From Streptomyces sp. AJS327 (lineage in GTDB: Bacteria; Actinomycetota; Actinomycetes; Streptomycetales; Streptomycetaceae): a DNA stretch of 64,000 nt. The stretch spans positions 1,624,501 to 1,688,500 of the forward strand of contig NZ_SKBR01000001.1 in assembly GCF_013450295.1 (NCBI RefSeq). Reading direction: 5' to 3'. The notes under the pieces were generated by a model. It did no database searches. It was not told where the DNA came from and saw only the letters and a list, made by a program, of their open reading frames with translations. This document shows, in pieces, positions 43,532 to 52,041 of the stretch. Both the position numbers and the translations under genes were made by a program. The number at the start of each line of letters is the position of its first letter. Within the stretch, counting starts at the first letter, position 1.

Positions 43532-44587
43532 TCAGCCGGGCCGCCGCACCCCGTCCACCCCGCCCACCGCGCGGGTGCCCGCGGCGCAGCTCTCGCGCAG
43601 CGCGCGCAGTTCGGACGGGGGCAGCGCGAGGGACGAGCCCCGGCGGCCGGTGCCGTCGAGCAGCGCCGCGCCCACGGTCAGCCAGCCGGGCAGCGGGTCG
43701 ACGCCCACGAACCGTGCCAGCCGGGCCAGTTCCTCCCGGGGCGCGTCCAGCAGCCCCTCGTAGCCGAGGGTGGTCCGGTCCTCCTCCGGCACGGCCGCGA
43801 GGTGTTCCTCCGCCTCGACGACCAGCTCGGACCAGAGCGCCCCGAACCGGGTGACGGGCAACCGCCGCCGCAGGACCAGCGCGGGGTCGAAGGGGTCCTC
43901 CAGCAGGCCCGCCAGATGCGGGGGCAGCCCGGCCACCTGCTGGGGGGTCAGCTCGGCGGGCGTGGCCACCCCGCACCGTTCGGTGATCTCCCGCATCTGC
44001 GTGATCATGCGGTAGCCGGGGTGGCGGCTCATGGACAGGGCGCAGTCCGGGCCGTCCCGTACCAGGTGCACGAACCGGGCCTCGGGGAAGCCGCGGCGCA
44101 GCCAGGGGATGGCACCGGTGGAGTACCCGGAGCGCTCGACCGCCGCGTGCGCGCCGCCGGTGCGCGCCGCGAGCGCGTCGAAGAGGGCGCGCCACTGCGC
44201 GGGCACCGGCCGCGCGGGCCAGCCCGTGACCTCGGTGGCCAGGGCGTCGAGCAGGGCGTCCGGATCGTCGGCGAGGTGCGGCAGCACCATCAGGCTGAGC
44301 GCGGGGATTCCGGTGGTGTCCGCCGCGTAGCGGCCGGGACGGCGGGTGTAGAGGAACTCGGGGAGCGGTACCCCGCTGCGGGTCATGGCGTCGAAGACCG
44401 GGTTCGGCGCGGAGAGCAGCCCCCAGAACTCCGCTCCCGTCAGCACCTCGCCGGAGGCGGCCAGCGGGTGACTGACGCTGGCGAACAACTCGTTGAGGCT
44501 GAGCACGTCGGGATGGGTGGACAGCACCCGGGAGAGCGCCGTCGAACCGCTGCGTCCGGTTCCAACGACGAACGTCAGACTGCGCAC
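43532..44587 (-). CDS. PAPS-dependent sulfotransferase-family protein
   Basis: A 351-residue sulfotransferase-like protein. The 5'-phosphosulfate loop is VVGTGRSGSTALSRVLSTHP, and the 3'-phosphate motif RFVHLVRDGPDCALSMSRHP. The family sulfates small molecules or glycolipids (Stf-type). Acceptor unknown. The GTG start has GAGGGG upstream; an upstream extension lacks support. It is 22 bases downstream of the nitroreductase-like gene and probably in the same transcript. Confidence 0.88.
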   Translation of the reverse strand: MRSLTFVVGTGRSGSTALSRVLSTHPDVLSLNELFASVSHPLAASGEVLTGAEFWGLLSAPNPVFDAMTRSGVPLPEFLYTRRPGRYAADTTGIPALSLMVLPHLADDPDALLDALATEVTGWPARPVPAQWRALFDALAARTGGAHAAVERSGYSTGAIPWLRRGFPEARFVHLVRDGPDCALSMSRHPGYRMITQMREITERCGVATPAELTPQQVAGLPPHLAGLLEDPFDPALVLRRRLPVTRFGALWSELVVEAEEHLAAVPEEDRTTLGYEGLLDAPREELARLARFVGVDPLPGWLTVGAALLDGTGRRGSSLALPPSELRALRESCAAGTRAVGGVDGVRRPG

Positions 44588-44609
44588 CGTGTCACCCCTC
44601 GGATCCTCG

Positions 44610-45230
44610 TCATCCGACGTCCCTGTCCACCGCCGCCCTCCGCAACTCCCAGAATCCGGGAACACCCGCCATCAGCAGGACGCCGTCCCACAGCCGCCCG
44701 GCGGCCTCCCCGCGCGGGACGGTCGTGAGGCAGGGGCCGAAGAACGCGCGGCGCGGCTCGCCGCCGCCCGAGACCGCGAGCACCGGGGTGCCCACGTCGG
44801 TGCCGACGAGCCGCGTCGCCTCCGCGTGCGAGGCGCGCACCTCGGCGTCGTACGCGGTGGAGCCGCCCGCCTCGGCCAGTTCCTCCGGGAGGTCCGCGGC
44901 GCGCAGCGCGTCGGGGAACAGCCGCCGCCAGTCGCGCTCCTCCGGCTCGTGCAGCGCCGTGCCCAGCGCGGTGTGGAACCGGCCGAGCGCCTCGGCGCCG
45001 TGCGCCCGCTCGACGGCGGCGCAGATCCGCACCGGGATCCACAGGTAGCCCTCGGTGTCGCCCTCCGGGTCGACCGCACGGCCCTCGTTGAGCACGGACA
45101 GGCTCATCACCCGCCAGCGCACGGTGACGTCGCGCACGGCCGCGACCTCACGCATCCAGCGGGAGGTGAGCCAGGTGTAGGGGCAGGCCGGATCGAACCA
45201 GAAGTCAACGGTCCTGCGCTGCGACGGCAT
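44610..45230 (-). CDS. Mycothiol-dependent nitroreductase-like DsbA-family protein (Rv2466c type)
   Basis: A 206-residue thioredoxin-fold protein. The active site is WFDPACPYTWLTSRWMREV (Cys16); the second Cys of CxxC is absent as in one-cysteine variants, whereas Rv2466c has CPWC-type sites. The insertion and C-terminal half (GTDVGTPVLAVSGGG) are typical. Rv2466c reduces nitro compounds using mycothiol. The start is an ATG with CTGCGC context and weak ribosome site. Operon with the sulfotransferase. Confidence 0.85.
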   Translation of the reverse strand: MPSQRRTVDFWFDPACPYTWLTSRWMREVAAVRDVTVRWRVMSLSVLNEGRAVDPEGDTEGYLWIPVRICAAVERAHGAEALGRFHTALGTALHEPEERDWRRLFPDALRAADLPEELAEAGGSTAYDAEVRASHAEATRLVGTDVGTPVLAVSGGGEPRRAFFGPCLTTVPRGEAAGRLWDGVLLMAGVPGFWELRRAAVDRDVG

Positions 45231-45356
45231 GGCATGAGCATAACGGGCTACCCCCGTGAAAGTGGGACAGCCCGAACATCCGCCCGACACCGCACAGGAG
45301 ACGCGCGTGGCACGGGAGAATCACCAGACCCCGACCCCGCAGACGAGGAGCCCCCG

Positions 45357-46166
45357 GTGCCGCACACGTCCTGGATCCGGCTGAGCGACGCCCCGTCGGC
45401 CCGGCTCCGGCTGTTCTGCTTCCCGCACGCGGGCGCCGGGGCCGCCACCTACCGTCCCTGGGGCGCGGCGCTCGCCCCCGGGATACAGGTCTGCGCCGTG
45501 GTCCCGCCCGGCCGGGAGAGCCGGGTACGGGAGCGGCCCCACCGCCGGATCGAGGAGCTGCTGCCCCCGCTCGTCGAGGCGGTGGCCGCCCACGCCGACC
45601 GGCCCTACGCGATCTTCGGGCACAGCACCGGCGCGGCCGTCGGCTACGAGGTGGCGCGGGCGCTCGCCGCGCGGGACTGCGGCCCGCCGGTCTGCCTGGC
45701 CGTCTCCGGACGCCGCCCGCCCGCGCTGCCCGCCGACACCGCCCACCACCTGCTGCCCGACGCCGAGTTCGTGGCGGCGCTGCGCCACCTGGGCGGGCTG
45801 GACGGCGTGGGCGAGCCGGACGGACCCGGCGGTGAGCCCTCGGTGGAGGCCCGGCTGTGGCGGCTGCTGCTGCCCGGACTCCGCGCCGACTTCGAACTCC
45901 ACGAGACCTACCGGGAACTGCCCGGCGAGCCGCTCACCATCCCCGTGCTGGCCTGCGCGGGCGCCGACGACCCCGCCGTGACGCCCGGGCGGATGGGGGA
46001 GTGGCGGCACACCACGCGCGGCCCCTTCCGCCAACGGACCTTCCCCGGCGGCCACTTCTACCTGACGGCCGTGGGGGACCCGGAGGGCGCCGTCCCCCGG
46101 GCCCTCCGGGAGACCCTGACGGAGCTGGGCGCGCTCGCCCACCCCGGGACGGGGCGCTCCGGGTGA
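45357..46166 (+). CDS. Type II thioesterase (GrsT-like alpha/beta hydrolase)
   Basis: A 269-residue editing thioesterase. N-terminal signature RLFCFPHAGAGAATYRPW; nucleophile in FGHSTGAAVGYEVARAL (GHSTG); Asp in ACAGADDPAV; His in PGGHFYLT. Such enzymes remove misprimed acyl groups from carrier proteins in NRPS/PKS systems. No PKS or NRPS lies in the window; the nearest carrier protein is the lone ACP at 55280 and a PPTase is at 49565. The GTG start has GACGAGGAG upstream. Confidence 0.9.
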   Translation: MPHTSWIRLSDAPSARLRLFCFPHAGAGAATYRPWGAALAPGIQVCAVVPPGRESRVRERPHRRIEELLPPLVEAVAAHADRPYAIFGHSTGAAVGYEVARALAARDCGPPVCLAVSGRRPPALPADTAHHLLPDAEFVAALRHLGGLDGVGEPDGPGGEPSVEARLWRLLLPGLRADFELHETYRELPGEPLTIPVLACAGADDPAVTPGRMGEWRHTTRGPFRQRTFPGGHFYLTAVGDPEGAVPRALRETLTELGALAHPGTGRSG

Positions 46167-46420
46167 GCCGTCAGCGGACGGGGCCCGCCTCATCGGTGCC
46201 CGTGGCCCGCCAGCGGGCACCCCCGCCGCCGAGGTAGTGGCGGACCTGGCCGGAGCCGTCTCGTGGGCGCCCTCCGGCTGGCCGGTGGACCCCGCCGTGG
46301 TGGTATCGGTGGCGGTCGGCCGGGATGTCTCCGGTTGTCGCGGAGCGTCGCCCGCCGTCCCGAACCACCCGGTACGACCCGCCCCGAGGCCCCCGGGCGC
46401 CCTGGGCGAGAATCCACGAT

Positions 46421-47389
46421 GTGACCCGACCAGAACCCGCCTCCCCGCGCCGGAGCCGCGCGCGCACCGCGCTCGCCGTCACCACCTGCGCCGTACTCCT
46501 GGGGCTGCTCGCGCTGTTCGGCGCCTCCGCCCTCACCGAGAGCACCCACGAGCTGCACATACCCTGGGGCGGCACGACCGCCCTGCTCCGCTCCCTGCTG
46601 TTCACGGCGCTCTGCCTGCAACTCGGCGAGTTCGCCGGAGAGCGCCTCGCCCGCACCATCCCGGACGCCCCCGGGACCACCCCCCGCGCGTGGGCGGCCC
46701 CCGCGGCCCTCGCCGGGGTGCTGGCCTCGCTCGGCCTCGCCGTGGTGTTCGCCGCCGGGGACGCCTCGCTGACGGCTGGGCTGCCCGCGCTCCACGAGAT
46801 GTCCGCCACCCGCGAGGGCAAACTGGCGCTGCTGGAGGCCAACGCCTTCCTGCTCGCCGCGCTCTGCGCCTGGCTCGGCCGCCCCGGCTGGGCAGCCGTC
46901 CCGCTCGCCGGGGTCATCCTCGGGGAGGCGCTGCGGGCCCACCCCGAGCAGGAGACGCTGCCGATCGGCGTCGCGCTCACCCTCGTCCACCTGTCCGCGA
47001 CCGTGCTCTGGGCGGGCGGGCTCGTCCAGGTGCTGCGCACCATGCGTATCTGGCACGGAGGCGGCCACCGCGACGCCGCCCGCGGGCTGTTGGCGGTCTA
47101 CGCCCGGTACGCCGCGCTGCTCCTCGCGGCCCTCGCCGTCACCGGAACCGTCAGCACCCTGCGGCGGCTCCCGCTCGACCAGCTGCTGAGTTCCGCGTAC
47201 GGGCGCACCCTGCTGATCAAGCTCGTCCTGGTGGCCCTGGTGAGCTGCTGCGCGCTGGCCGCCCGCCGCGCGCTGCTCCGCGACCGGCTGGCCCGAACGC
47301 GCGCGGTCCACGCCGAGTTGGTCACCCTCGCCGCGGTGCTCGTGGTCTCCGCGCTGCTGACCGTGGCCCCGCTCCCGGTCTGGGACTGA
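46421..47389 (+). CDS. CopD-family copper resistance membrane protein
   Basis: A 322-residue polytopic protein with about eight hydrophobic helices. CopD features include HELHIPWGGTTALLRSLLFTA, LALVHLSATVLWAGG-like LTLVHLSATVLWAGGLVQVL and LLSSAYGRTLLIKLVLVALV. The family is associated with copper uptake or resistance across the membrane; YcnJ-like. Start uncertain: the GTG at 46421 (VTRPEPAS) is used, while the frame stays open to an ATG at 46325. No CsoR-type box is seen upstream. Confidence 0.82.
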   Translation: MTRPEPASPRRSRARTALAVTTCAVLLGLLALFGASALTESTHELHIPWGGTTALLRSLLFTALCLQLGEFAGERLARTIPDAPGTTPRAWAAPAALAGVLASLGLAVVFAAGDASLTAGLPALHEMSATREGKLALLEANAFLLAALCAWLGRPGWAAVPLAGVILGEALRAHPEQETLPIGVALTLVHLSATVLWAGGLVQVLRTMRIWHGGGHRDAARGLLAVYARYAALLLAALAVTGTVSTLRRLPLDQLLSSAYGRTLLIKLVLVALVSCCALAARRALLRDRLARTRAVHAELVTLAAVLVVSALLTVAPLPVWD

Positions 47390-47417
47390 CCGGCGCCCCA
47401 CCCGCCCCCGCTCCGGC

Positions 47418-48047
47418 TCAGCCCGGCCAGTGGACCCGGCCGAGCTGGATCAGCCGGAGCCTGCTGCGCGCCGTCCTGGCCACCTCCTCCGCGTCCGGCC
47501 CCTCGCCCTGGGCGGCGCTGAGGAAGGCGGAGGCGGTCAGCACCATCTGGTCGACGAACAGGCCCGCCAGCATGTGGCGTTCCTCGTCGCTCCAGGCGTC
47601 CGCGTCCGGCCCCGCCGCGAGCAGCCCGGCCACCTCACGGGTGAAGCGCTCCAGTTGGGCCGCGATGGCGGCACGTACCGGGCGCACCCCGCCGTTCCGC
47701 TCGCACGCGATGAAGCGGACGTGCGCCGGGTACGCGCGTACGTGCTCCTTGATCAGCTCGACGGTCCGGTCGATGCGCTCCCCGGGGTCGCGGCGCTCGG
47801 CGAAGACGGCGCGGACCAGCGCGTGCAGGCTGCCCAGCGCCTCGTCGACGAGCGCGACGCCGAGGTCGCCGGTGTCCCGGAAGTGCCGGTAGAAGGCGGC
47901 CGGGGTCACCCCCACCGCGCGGGTGACCTCGCGCAGCCCGAGGCTGCTGAGGCTCTGCCCGTCCAGCAGGCGCAGCCCCTCGTCCAGCAGCGCCTGCCGG
48001 GTTCTCTGCTTCTGGGCGTCGCGGCGCCCGGTGCTCGTGCGGCTCAC
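47418..48047 (-). CDS. TetR-family regulator, FabR/DesT-like
   Basis: A 209-residue TetR protein. The HTH is unusual in carrying LREVTRAVGVTPAAFYRHFRDTGDLGVALVDE, typical of the FabR/DesT group that senses acyl-CoA or acyl-ACP pools. The C-terminal domain has YPAHVRFIACERNGG, also seen in that group. GTG start with weak ribosome site, adjacent to two AGTRAACAA...GTTT motifs (48054-48071, 48103-48120). It likely represses the divergent small-membrane-protein operon. Confidence 0.9.
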   Translation of the reverse strand: MSRTSTGRRDAQKQRTRQALLDEGLRLLDGQSLSSLGLREVTRAVGVTPAAFYRHFRDTGDLGVALVDEALGSLHALVRAVFAERRDPGERIDRTVELIKEHVRAYPAHVRFIACERNGGVRPVRAAIAAQLERFTREVAGLLAAGPDADAWSDEERHMLAGLFVDQMVLTASAFLSAAQGEGPDAEEVARTARSRLRLIQLGRVHWPG

Positions 48048-48053
48048 CGTTTC

Positions 48054-48071
48054 AGTAAACAACCGTTTGCC
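48054..48071. promoter_or_regulatory. FabR/DesT-like operator A
   Basis: AGTAAACAACCGTTTGCC; overlaps the -35 (TTGCCG, 48067-48072) of the promoter for the gene at 48144. Confidence 0.5.
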
Positions 48072-48095
48072 GGGTCCGGCCAGGCTCCCTAGACT
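48067..48095 (+). promoter_or_regulatory. Promoter of the small membrane-protein operon
   Basis: TTGCCG, 17-base spacer, TAGACT (48090-48095). Flanked by operators A and B, so repression by the divergent TetR is expected. Confidence 0.6.
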
Positions 48096-48102
48096 GATGT
48101 TC

Positions 48103-48120
48103 AGTGAACAAGTGTTTCTA
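48103..48120. promoter_or_regulatory. FabR/DesT-like operator B
   Basis: AGTGAACAAGTGTTTCTA, sharing AGTRAACAA and GTTT with operator A in the same orientation. Confidence 0.5.
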
Positions 48121-48143
48121 CAGTCGTTTACCGAGAGGGAGCG

Positions 48144-48305
48144 ATGCTCTTCCTGGCCGTCGCGCTGTACCTGCTGGGCGCCCTGATAGGCGCCGCGGCA
48201 CAGCTGCCGCCGACCGTCACGCTGCTCGCGGGCACCGTGATCACCTGCTGGCTGCTGCTCTTCGCGGTACGCGAGCGGACGCGTCGCCGGAGGAGCGCGG
48301 TATGA
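48144..48305 (+). CDS. Small single- or two-helix membrane protein
   Basis: A 53-residue protein, too short for routine ORF lists. Two hydrophobic segments (FLAVALYLLGALIGAAA and TVTLLAGTVITCWLLLFAV) followed by a basic tail (RERTRRRR). The start has a GAGAGGGAG site. Its stop overlaps the next start (ATGA at 48302-48305). Control by the divergent FabR/DesT-like regulator suggests a link to membrane lipid status. Function unknown. Confidence 0.7.
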   Translation: MLFLAVALYLLGALIGAAAQLPPTVTLLAGTVITCWLLLFAVRERTRRRRSAV

Positions 48306-48640
48306 CGGCCCTCGCCCCCCTCCGGCGCCGGAGCGGCCCGTCCCGGCACGGACCCTCCGGTAGCGGCGCGTCCGGCGCCGGTCCCTCCCCACGCGGCGCG
48401 GAAGCCCGCGCGGGCCGCGCGCACGCCGACGACCTGGCCGTCTGGTCCTTCGTCTCGGGGCTGGCCGGGCTGCTCGTCGGCAACCTGGTCCTGGGGCCCT
48501 GCGCGCTGGCCCTGGGCGCCCTGGCGCGCGGCACCGGGCGCCGAGGCCGCGCCCTGCTCGGCCTGGTCCTGGGGGCGGCCGACCTGCTGGTGCTGGTCAC
48601 CCTCGCCGTCGCCAACGGCACGCTCTCCTGGGCCCTTTAG
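48302..48640 (+). CDS. DUF4190-type membrane protein
   Basis: A 112-residue protein. After a Ser/Gly/Arg-rich N-terminus, the DUF4190 core (DLAVWSFVSGLAGLL, LGPCALALGALARG, RGRALLGLVLGAADLLVL) forms two helices with the typical small-residue pattern. Translationally coupled to the 53-residue membrane protein by ATGA. Function unknown. Confidence 0.8.
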   Translation: MTALAPLRRRSGPSRHGPSGSGASGAGPSPRGAEARAGRAHADDLAVWSFVSGLAGLLVGNLVLGPCALALGALARGTGRRGRALLGLVLGAADLLVLVTLAVANGTLSWAL

Positions 48641-48888
48641 GGCCCCGCGGAGCGCGCCCGGACGGCCGGGACCCGGACAGCCGGACCCGGACCCGCGTCC
48701 CGCCGGTCACGCTCCGCGGGCCTGGGTGCGAGAGTCCCCCGCGCGGACCGTCGTCCGCCGCCCACCGTGTGGATGGGTGCGCGGACGGCAAGTGGAACCC
48801 CCCGCTCCCCTCGCGTGCTACGGACAGTGAAATGATCAGGTGAACACGGAATCGGCGGCGCGGCCGCCCCGAGAGAAGGGAGCGGCTC

Positions 48889-49416
48889 ATGGCTATGGTC
48901 GGCCTGTTCTGGATCGCCGGGGGCGAGGTCTTCGTGGGCGCCAAGCCGGCCGGTACGGCTCCCGGGGCGCGCCTGACCGCCGAGGGCGTGATCGCCCTCG
49001 GGGACGCCCAGTCCGGCGTCCACCCCTGGGAGAAGGTGCGGTCGCTGACGGTGACGGAGGTCCCCGTGGCCTCGCTGACGCGCAGGGCCGGGGCGGTCCG
49101 CGACGCGGTCGCGAGCACGGTCGTGAACCTCGTCCTGCCCATGGGCCCGGGCCACGTGGAGCAGGCCCCGGCGCGGATGACCGTCCGAGTGGGCGTCGCC
49201 GACGCCGAGTACGCGCTCGCGGTCCACGTGGCCGCGGCCAACGGCTACTCCCGTACGGAGACCAGCCTCTCGCACACCCTCCTGACCCGCCTCACGGAGG
49301 ACGCCGGGACAGCGGCCACGACACTCGCGACCATGGCGGAGTGGGGCCGCGCTCAGCGAACGGGCTCGCCCCGGAAGACCGAGCGGGAGCGGCTGCTGCG
49401 CGAGTGGCTGGGCTGA
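48889..49416 (+). CDS. Conserved-looking hypothetical protein
   Basis: A 175-residue protein with no domain I can name. It begins MAMVGLFWIAGGEVFVGAKP and has beta-rich, small-residue-rich sequence to about residue 120, then a charged helix (KTERERLLREW). The start has GGGAGC six bases upstream, and codon bias is strong, supporting expression. An inner ATG at 48895 is an alternative. Monocistronic; function unknown. Confidence 0.7.
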   Translation: MAMVGLFWIAGGEVFVGAKPAGTAPGARLTAEGVIALGDAQSGVHPWEKVRSLTVTEVPVASLTRRAGAVRDAVASTVVNLVLPMGPGHVEQAPARMTVRVGVADAEYALAVHVAAANGYSRTETSLSHTLLTRLTEDAGTAATTLATMAEWGRAQRTGSPRKTERERLLREWLG

Positions 49417-49564
49417 GCCCCGCCCCCACTCGAACCCGCCCCCATCGGAACCCACCGGGCCCGGACCGAACGTGCCGCCGGAAAAAGGCGGTTGGGGCAC
49501 ATCGCCGGGCTGAGAACATCGCCGGACGCGGACGCGGACGCGGGTGCCGCGCCGGTCTCCGGCC

Positions 49565-50428
49565 TCAGCACCCGGTCGCTCCCGCCTCCGGGCGCGCGGC
49601 GGCCCAGGCACGTAGCGCGGCCCCCGCGTCCCGCGCCGAGACCCGGTGCGGAGTGGGGGCCAGCACGGCCACGCTCGCCAGATACCCGGCCCCGGGCCCG
49701 GCCTCCCCGGCCGGGCCGCCGCCGTCCGCACCAGCGCCCCCGACGTCGAGGTCGGTCAGCCGGGTGCGCGGCGCCCACTCCGGATGCCGCTCCCAGGAGA
49801 GGACGGCCGGACCCTCCTCCGGCCCGCTGACCTCCAGGCCGCTCACCCCGGGGAACAGGCCGACCCCCAGCGCCTTCACCACCGCCTCCTTGCGCGTCCA
49901 GTAGCGGAGGAACCCGGTGTGCCGCCGCTCGGCGGGCAGCGCGTCCAGCCGCGCTCGCTCGCGGGCGGTGAGCACCCGACGGGCCAGCAGCGGAACGCTC
50001 CAGGCGGTGCTGAACGGTTCGACGTCGAGACCGACGGCGGCACCCCGGTGGAAGGCGACGCCCACGCGGCGTCCGCCGTGGGTCACCGAGAGACAGATCT
50101 GCCCGGGCGCCACCGACCCCGGATCGCCGCCGGGCGACCCCGGTGGGGTGGGCGCCGAGCCCAGGCCGACCTTGCCGTGCGGACCGCCGCACCGCGCGCA
50201 GCGCCGGTGGAGCGGCACCTCGGCGGGTGCGATGCCGAGGTAACCGCCCAGCGCGACGCGGCTGATGGCGCAGCCCAGCAGAAAGCGCCGCCGGTTGTCG
50301 GGGTCTCCCGTTCGGGAGAGCCGCTCGCTCTCCACAGGGTTCAGCAGGGAGACGAGCGACTCGTCCGCGTCATCAAGATCGGCCCACCAGATCCGCACGG
50401 TGTGCCGGGGGAGAAACCGCTCACTCAT
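49565..50428 (-). CDS. Sfp-type 4'-phosphopantetheinyl transferase
   Basis: A 287-residue PPTase of the Sfp/Gsp group. N-terminal SERLSRTGDPDNRRRFLLGCAISR region, CARCGGPHGK, the core GLDVEPF with metal-binding Asp/Glu, and WTRKEAVVKALGVGL. It converts apo carrier proteins to holo form using CoA. The nearest carrier protein is the ACP at 55280, 5 kb away; it could also serve the clusters outside. The start is ATG. A low-complexity Gly/Ala insertion lies near residue 225. Confidence 0.92.
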   Translation of the reverse strand: MSERFLPRHTVRIWWADLDDADESLVSLLNPVESERLSRTGDPDNRRRFLLGCAISRVALGGYLGIAPAEVPLHRRCARCGGPHGKVGLGSAPTPPGSPGGDPGSVAPGQICLSVTHGGRRVGVAFHRGAAVGLDVEPFSTAWSVPLLARRVLTARERARLDALPAERRHTGFLRYWTRKEAVVKALGVGLFPGVSGLEVSGPEEGPAVLSWERHPEWAPRTRLTDLDVGGAGADGGGPAGEAGPGAGYLASVAVLAPTPHRVSARDAGAALRAWAAARPEAGATGC

Positions 50429-50467
50429 CGTGGCGGAAGGGGTGGCACCCCGCCCGGAGTGCCGTAC

Positions 50468-50674
50468 TCAGTCAACGAGATAGTCGCGCTCTGACACGTC
50501 TCTGGTGTCGGGAGCCTCGCGCGACTCACGGTCGTACTCGAATTCGTACCCCGGGGAATCGGATTGCTGGCCGCTCAACTCGCGTTCGAGCGCCTTGAAA
50601 TCCGTCGCAGGGGTGGAGTACTTGAGCTCTCGGGCAACCTTGGCCTGCTTGGCCCGTGCACGGCCACGTCCCAT
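50468..50674 (-). CDS. DUF3073-family small protein
   Basis: A 68-residue protein starting MGRGRARAKQAKVARELKYS, the hallmark of the actinobacterial DUF3073 family, with an acidic C-terminus. The start has GGAGG eight bases upstream; the upstream open extension lacks this. Function unknown, often a conserved single-copy gene. Its location is probably core rather than linked to the adjacent biosynthetic genes. Confidence 0.92.
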   Translation of the reverse strand: MGRGRARAKQAKVARELKYSTPATDFKALERELSGQQSDSPGYEFEYDRESREAPDTRDVSERDYLVD

Positions 50675-50990
50675 CGCCGCACGCCTCCTGGTTCCGATAG
50701 GAGCGGTGCGACCGGTCCAATGGCGGGCCCGCTCATCTCTCACGTCACCCCTCGGATGCTACCACAGGTGTGCTAGCACCCCAAGTCGGGTCGCGGGCTC
50801 CGGACGCCCGCTCGATGATGGAAAAACCCGAGGCGGAGCCCCGGTGCGGCCGGAGTTCGGCCGCCGCTTCGGTCAGGGCGCGGACGGGGTCGGCTCGCCC
50901 CGGACCGCGCACGCCGTCCCCACGTCACCCGCCGCGCCGTCGCCCCGCACGGGGCCCGACGCGGCGCCGCGCACGCCCCGGCGGGGTACT

Positions 50991-51368
50991 TCAGTGCACG
51001 GCTCGCAGGAGTCGCGAGATGTTGATGCGGGTGGGCGAGAGCCCGTTCTCCACGCTCTGCATCATGCGCTCGCCGTTCAGCCGTCCGTAGGCGAGCAGAT
51101 CGACGTTGGCCAGGCTGTATTCGGGCCAGGTGTGGATGCTCAGGTGCGAGGCGGACAGCAGGAGAATCGCCGTCACCGCGCCGTTCGGGAAAACATGCGA
51201 GGCCTCGCCCAGTACCTTGGCGTTTCCCTTTTCCGCCGCCTCGCGGAGCAGGGCCATAAGCCGCTGCTCGTCGGTGAGTATGCTGTGGTCGCTTACCCAG
51301 ACGTCGACCGCGTAAGAACACAGTTCGTCGACGTTTATTTCTTCGGGGCTGCCGAGTTCGTTCGCCAT
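50991..51368 (-). CDS. SpeD-like pyruvoyl-dependent decarboxylase (AdoMet decarboxylase family) with altered active site
   Basis: A 125-residue single-chain SpeD homologue. The processing region reads LLLSASHLSIHTWPEYSLAN: the Ser after Ala would become the pyruvoyl group, and HTWPE is conserved. Two differences from typical bacterial AdoMet decarboxylases: the residue before the cleavage Ser is Ala (usually Glu or Lys), and the proton-donor Cys in VDxFTCG is replaced (VDLLAYG). The start has no Shine-Dalgarno sequence; a GTG at 51422 is an alternative. It is divergent from the bpsA-like gene. If it still decarboxylates AdoMet, it supplies the aminopropyl donor; if not, it might decarboxylate another amino acid such as ornithine or arginine, as described for neofunctionalised SpeD proteins. 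Confidence 0.85.
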   Translation of the reverse strand: MANELGSPEEINVDELCSYAVDVWVSDHSILTDEQRLMALLREAAEKGNAKVLGEASHVFPNGAVTAILLLSASHLSIHTWPEYSLANVDLLAYGRLNGERMMQSVENGLSPTRINISRLLRAVH

Positions 51369-51959
51369 GGATTTCTGGAGGGGTCGGACTGGTGCTCCGT
51401 TCCCCGTCTCCTCTCGCAACACGTGATTTCCGAGACGTGGACCGGTGTTCCGTCGGCGGTGACACCACGACGTATCGGGCGGTCCTAATTTTAACATCGG
51501 CGATCTCTTTGGCTTCTTGTGGGTCGCTTGTGGGTCCACGGAGCCGGTCGCGGACCGGAGGGGAGGACGGCCCGTCCGTCCGCGCCGGGAGGCGCGGTTC
51601 CGGCGTGGGAGGCGGCGCCGTGGATGCCAGGGCTCACCGGGTGTGGGTCCTGGCGCTCGCGGCGGCGCGGGCCGGGGGTCACCGCCGGACGGGGGCGGGG
51701 CGCGGCCGGGGTCGCGGGCCGGGGCCGGGTCGTGTGTCTGCCCCGCTCTCGCTCCCCCGTACGAGTGGTCCGCCCGGGGAGCGGCCCCCGCGTTCCGCCC
51801 GTTCGGGGTGCTGCCGGGGGAGCGCCCCGGGAGCGTGACGGGGGTGCGGGGGAGGCGCGGGGCAAGGGGAGGGCGGGGGGTGTGGGGCGCCCCGGAGAGG
51901 TCTCCCGGCGGGGATCGGCGGGCTGCCGGGGGTGTGTGTGGTTGGGGTACGATAGCGGA

Positions 51960-52004
51960 ATGCCGACCTGGAACTCGTATTTCCTCCGTATTTCCGGTCG
52001 TTGA
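51960..52004 (+). CDS. Possible leader peptide of the bpsA-like operon
   Basis: ATG followed by 13 codons gives MPTWNSYFLRISGR. It begins 7 bases after TACGAT, so could be leaderless. Its stop lies in the 5' arm of an 8-bp hairpin, an arrangement typical of attenuators, but nothing independent shows translation. Confidence 0.3.
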   Translation: MPTWNSYFLRISGR

Positions 52005-52020
52005 GGCGCGCGGCGCCTCA
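52002..52020 (+). promoter_or_regulatory. Hairpin overlapping the leader-peptide stop
   Basis: TGAGGCGC-GCG-GCGCCTCA, perfect 8-bp stem that includes the TGA stop. Confidence 0.5.
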
Positions 52021-52041
52021 CTCGTCAAAGGGAGTGCGGCG

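Larger units (their letters stand above)
51369..52041. other. Divergent regulatory region between the SpeD-like and BpsA-like genes
   Basis: Contains, for the minus strand, a TAAAAT hexamer inside TTAAAATTAG near 51485-51494; for the plus strand, TACGAT at 51948-51953, a possible 14-residue leader peptide (51960-52004) and a hairpin (52002-52020). The stretch 51520-51900 is very GC-rich without recognised genes. An 11-base direct repeat (GCGACCCACAA on the minus strand, two copies) lies near 51516-51535. Confidence 0.45.

Noticed and set aside
46325..46420. Longer N-terminus of the CopD protein
   Set aside because: The added residues are Pro/Arg-rich without hydrophobic start; kept only as an alternative.
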